A DNA stretch of 64,000 nucleotides from Pseudomonas cichorii. GTDB lineage: Bacteria > Pseudomonadota > Gammaproteobacteria > Pseudomonadales > Pseudomonadaceae. The notes under the pieces are model-generated. The model did no database searches, had not been told where the DNA came from, and was given only the letters and a program-made list of their open reading frames with translations. Each line of letters opens with the position of its first letter. Position 1 is the first letter of the stretch. Positions 61,259 to 64,000 of this stretch are shown piece after piece. Made by a program: the position numbers and the translations under genes. The stretch covers positions 1 through 64,000 of the forward strand of contig NZ_RBRE01000068.1 of the NCBI RefSeq assembly GCF_003700275.1. Reading direction: 5' to 3'.

Positions 61259-61334
61259 TGTGATTCCTCTTTATTGTCTTTATCGGGAACACGTTCAAGT
61301 AGCTCAGAGTAGCGCCAAGGCGCCAGGGCAACGA

Positions 61335-61357
61335 CTGGTGGAAGCTTGATCCACCAG
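61335..61357 (-). terminator. Hairpin between ech and vdh
   Basis: CTGGTGGA and TCCACCAG form an 8-bp stem around a 7-nt loop just after the ech stop. No U-run; may act as a partial terminator or mRNA end protecting ech. Confidence 0.45.
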
Positions 61358-61372
61358 CCCGCCCGCTCAGAC

Positions 61373-62203
61373 TCAGCGTTTGTAAGCCTGCAAACCGGGC
61401 TTGATGCTCTTGTCGTCGAGGAATTGCCTCATGCCCTGCTCGCGGCCGCCTTCGGTGTCCAGCAGGCGTGACTGATCGAGCTTGGCGTACAGGTAATCTT
61501 CGTTCTGCTCCCAGGTCAGTTCACGGCAACGCTTGAAGCCATGCTTGGCCGCTCGCAGCACCACCGGGTTTTTCTCCAGCAGGTTGCGCGCCAGCTCGAT
61601 CGTCACGTCGCGCAGTTGCGCCAGAGGAACACTCTCGTTGACCAGCCCCATCTCCGCGGCTTTCTGCCCGCCAAAAGTCTTGCCGGTCATGATGTAGTAC
61701 AGCGACTGGCGATGGCCCACGGTGTCGGCCATGGCTTTGCTCACCAGGTTGCCAGGCGGGATGCCCCAGTTGATTTCCGAAAGGCCGAAGGTTGCTTCAT
61801 CGGCACAGATCGCCAGATCGCAGGCCACCAGCGGGCTGAAGCCGCCACCGAAGCACCAGCCATTGACCATGGCGATGGTCGGTTTGGCGTACATGCGCAG
61901 CAGTTTCCATTGCCACTGGGAAGCTTCGCGGCGGATCTTTTCCTGAAGAATTTCCGGGCCTGCATCCACTTCGCGGAAGTATTCCTTGAGATCCATGCCA
62001 GCGGTCCAGGCTTCACCGGCACCGGTCAAGACCAGGACACCGGCGTCGGGATCCTGCTCCAGAGTCTCCAGAACATCGATCATCTCGCGGTTCAGGGTCG
62101 GGCTCATGGCATTACGTTTTTCCGGGCGGTTGAGGATGACCCAGGCGATGCCTTCCTCGATTTCAACCTTGACCGTTGTCCAGCGACCTTCGTAATTGCT
62201 CAT
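61373..62203 (-). CDS. ech: Feruloyl-CoA hydratase/lyase (HCHL) Ech
   Basis: 276 aa from ATG 62203 (MSNYEGRWTTV); a GTG at 62215 adds four residues. Crotonase fold, very close to the P. fluorescens HCHL sequence I recall: LNRPEKRNAMSPTLNREM, EAWTAGMDLKEYF and WCFGGGFSPLVACDLAI, including catalytic Glu in FGLSEINWGIPPG. Hydrates feruloyl-CoA and cleaves it to vanillin and acetyl-CoA. First gene of ech-vdh-fcs. Confidence 0.96.
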   Translation of the reverse strand: MSNYEGRWTTVKVEIEEGIAWVILNRPEKRNAMSPTLNREMIDVLETLEQDPDAGVLVLTGAGEAWTAGMDLKEYFREVDAGPEILQEKIRREASQWQWKLLRMYAKPTIAMVNGWCFGGGFSPLVACDLAICADEATFGLSEINWGIPPGNLVSKAMADTVGHRQSLYYIMTGKTFGGQKAAEMGLVNESVPLAQLRDVTIELARNLLEKNPVVLRAAKHGFKRCRELTWEQNEDYLYAKLDQSRLLDTEGGREQGMRQFLDDKSIKPGLQAYKR

Positions 62204-62258
62204 GGCGATGCTCACTTGTTATTGGGGTTGGATGAGCAAAAACTAAACCGCAAATTTA

Positions 62259-62293
62259 GTTATGTCAATTAACCATTAATAAAGTTAACCAAT
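62259..62293. promoter_or_regulatory. Putative MarR operator in ech/marR divergent region
   Basis: Low-GC stretch with GTTA-N7-TAAC (62259-62273), TTAAC-N10-GTTAA (62269-62288) and a direct repeat of TTAACC 16 bp apart. It lies about 55 bp before the ech start, a fit for repression by the divergent MarR protein. The whole gap is 62204-62414. Confidence 0.45.
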
Positions 62294-62414
62294 ATTTTTT
62301 ATCGCTGAAACAGGCGTAGAATCGCAGGAAAAAGCGCAACCCCATGGCCATCCGCAGTCAATCGCGGCAAACTGGATAGCCTTATTAACCGCTAGACCAA
62401 GGACTTACCCTGCA

Positions 62415-62891
62415 ATGGCCAAGCCTGCCGCCACAGTGACTTCTGTCGACAGTACTGAAACCGGAGAACCACTGGATTCCGTCCTCGACGACCTGCTCGG
62501 TTACGCCATGCGGCGCGCGCAACTGAAAATGTTTCAGAACCTCATAAACCGGCTCTCGGTACACGATTTGCGACCGGCGCAGTTCTCTGCAATGGCGATC
62601 ATCGAGCAAAACCCCGGCTTGATGCAGTCCGACCTGGCCAAGGCCCTGGCCATCGAGCCGCCGCAAGTGGTGCCGCTGCTGAACAAACTGGAAAGCCGGG
62701 CACTGGCGGTGCGGGTGCGTTGCAAACCGGACAAGCGCTCCTACGGGATTTTCCTCAGCAAGACCGGTGAGGCCCTGCTCAAGGAAATGAAACTGATCGC
62801 CGCCGAAAGCGACATGGACGCAGCCTCCGCCCTCGACAGCCAGGAGCGCGAAGAACTGCTCAGATTACTCAAGAAAGTCTATCAACCGTAA
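62415..62891 (+). CDS. MarR-family hydroxycinnamate regulator
   Basis: 158 aa. Winged helix with LRPAQFSAMAIIEQNPG, QSDLAKALAIEPPQVVPLLNKLE and a wing CKPDKRSYGIFLSKTG. Divergent from ech-vdh-fcs, the usual place of FerC/FerR/HcaR-like repressors, which are released by hydroxycinnamoyl-CoA. Function by context. Confidence 0.82.
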   Translation: MAKPAATVTSVDSTETGEPLDSVLDDLLGYAMRRAQLKMFQNLINRLSVHDLRPAQFSAMAIIEQNPGLMQSDLAKALAIEPPQVVPLLNKLESRALAVRVRCKPDKRSYGIFLSKTGEALLKEMKLIAAESDMDAASALDSQEREELLRLLKKVYQP

Positions 62892-62894
62892 CCG

Positions 62895-64000
62895 CTACGA
62901 GCGCTGGCAGGCATTCACCGGCGGAACCCGCTGGCGCCAGGGCTGGGCCTGTTCAAGTTGCGCGGCCAGCGCCAGCAAGGTCGCCTCCTCGCCGAAACGA
63001 CCGGCGAAGTGCGCGCCCATAGGCAAGGCCTGCGCGCTCCAGTAAAGCGGCACCGACATCGCAGGTTGCCCACTGGCATTGAATAACGCGGTAAACGGCG
63101 AGTAGCTGTGAAAGCGCTCGATCAACTCATCCAGGCTCAGGCTGTCGTCCTGCAGATCCAGCTCGCCGATCGGTACCGGCTCACGGGCCAGAGTCGGGCT
63201 CAAGATCACATCGTAATCGCGCATGAAAAATGCCAGTCGTCGACCCAGAGCATGGATCCACTCCACCGCTGCCGCATATTGCGCGCCGCTGACATCACCC
63301 TTGTTGCGCAGGATGATCCGGGTGCGGGGTTCCAGTTCCTCAGGCTGCACAGGTGCACCACGCATGCTGCCCAAAAACTCCAGGTAGCTTCGCGTGCTGG
63401 CACCGATGATGGTGAACACCTGATCAAGAAATTCAGGCAGCACCACCGGCAACCGGGCAGGCTCAACTCGATGCCCCAGCGACTCACACAGACCCGCGGC
63501 CTGACGCACCGCCTCCAGGCTTTGCGGGGAAGTCGACCAGGGCCCGCACTGCTCGACCAGAGCAATACGTAATGGCCGCGGCGCCTGGTGCAAGGCCGTC
63601 ACATAAGGTTGCGCAGGCATCGGGGCGGCATAAGGCGCGCCCAGATCGATCCCTGCCGTAGCGTCGAGCAACGCCGCGCTATCGCGCACCGACAAAGTGA
63701 TGCAGTGGTTCGTACCCATCCCTGCCCAGCCTTCGCCAACCATCGGCCCGGACGGCAGCAAGCCACGGCTGGGCTTGAGCCCGAAGACACCACAACAGGA
63801 TGCTGGCACGCGCAACGAACCGCCGCCGTCATTGCCATGCGCAAAAGGTACAACCCGTGCCGCCACCAGCGCAGCCGCCCCGCCGCTGGAGCCGCCGGCG
63901 CTGCGCTCGGTATTCCACGGGTTGCGAGTGGCGCCGAAGCGTGTCGACTCGGTGGAATAGGAGGTGCCGAATTCAGGTGACGTGCTGGTGCCGACGATCA
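62895..64000 (-). CDS. Amidase-signature family hydrolase (partial, runs off the window)
   Basis: At least 367 codons; the frame stays open to the right edge, and its start lies outside. The amidase signature GGSSGGAAALVAARVVPFAHGNDGGGS with catalytic Ser residues is visible near the edge, and C-terminal amidase blocks follow (SPTLAREPVPIGEL, LFNASGQPAMSVPL). Hydrolyses an amide or ester; substrate unknown. It converges on the MarR gene with only 3 bp between stops. Confidence 0.85.
   Translation of the reverse strand, partial: IVGTSTSPEFGTSYSTESTRFGATRNPWNTERSAGGSSGGAAALVAARVVPFAHGNDGGGSLRVPASCCGVFGLKPSRGLLPSGPMVGEGWAGMGTNHCITLSVRDSAALLDATAGIDLGAPYAAPMPAQPYVTALHQAPRPLRIALVEQCGPWSTSPQSLEAVRQAAGLCESLGHRVEPARLPVVLPEFLDQVFTIIGASTRSYLEFLGSMRGAPVQPEELEPRTRIILRNKGDVSGAQYAAAVEWIHALGRRLAFFMRDYDVILSPTLAREPVPIGELDLQDDSLSLDELIERFHSYSPFTALFNASGQPAMSVPLYWSAQALPMGAHFAGRFGEEATLLALAAQLEQAQPWRQRVPPVNACQRS

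Overview
The window looks like chromosomal DNA of a fluorescent-type Pseudomonas. It is GC-rich, with tightly packed, often overlapping operons. Its hpa, van, ech-vdh-fcs, pfe and gcd-type genes match Pseudomonas proteins I recognise. I see no rRNA, tRNA, insertion sequence, prophage or CRISPR array. Intergenic hairpins are frequent.

Region 1 (127-16387, + strand): an eleven-gene, probably single-transcript locus. It begins with srfA-srfB-srfC and continues with a single-pass membrane protein and a secreted von Willebrand A (vWA) protein. Next come an ABC ATPase, an FtsX-type permease, a periplasmic formylglycine-generating-enzyme-like (FGE-like) protein, two coiled-coil lipoproteins and a membrane-anchored vWA protein. 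The second half looks like the TagT-TagS-TagR-TagQ signalling module of the type VI secretion post-translational pathway, and the secreted vWA protein resembles the periplasmic part of the kinase PpkA. No T6SS gene, kinase or phosphatase is present. This is the best candidate for an undescribed system: a trans-envelope sensor coupled to the SrfABC actin-fold ATPase/GTPase machine.

Region 2 (16449-32988): katG; a membrane PQQ dehydrogenase (gcd family); a ferric-enterobactin module (pfeR-pfeS-pfeA) followed by three inner-membrane genes (DUF3649, PepSY, DUF3325) of the type thought to reduce siderophore iron; a small acidic protein; MarR plus HPP/CBS membrane protein; a BdlA-like PAS-PAS chemoreceptor.

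Region 3 (32086-54826): a complete 4-hydroxyphenylacetate/aromatic-amine catabolic island. The ring-cleavage genes are hpaA, hpaG1-G2-E-D-F-X-H-I and hpaR. They are followed by a FAD amine-oxidase-like gene, cupin, LuxR, MoaF, two SDRs, FeaR, DUF3156, an APC permease, a porin, a two-component hydroxylase of the C1/C2 type (in place of HpaBC) and a FeaB-like aldehyde dehydrogenase. Together these could take a monoamine such as tyramine to 4-hydroxyphenylacetate, homoprotocatechuate, and then pyruvate plus succinic semialdehyde. Two sets of shared DNA sites tie it together: a GTTAA-N4-TTAAC-like palindrome near hpaG1, hpaR and feaR, and TGGCA-N8-CAAG-like direct repeats 22 bp apart near the oxidase and near feaB/C2.

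Region 4 (54855-64000): lignin-phenol genes vanA-vanB with two VanR-like operators, vanR, and ech-vdh-fcs for ferulate to vanillate, with a divergent MarR regulator. An amidase runs off the right edge.
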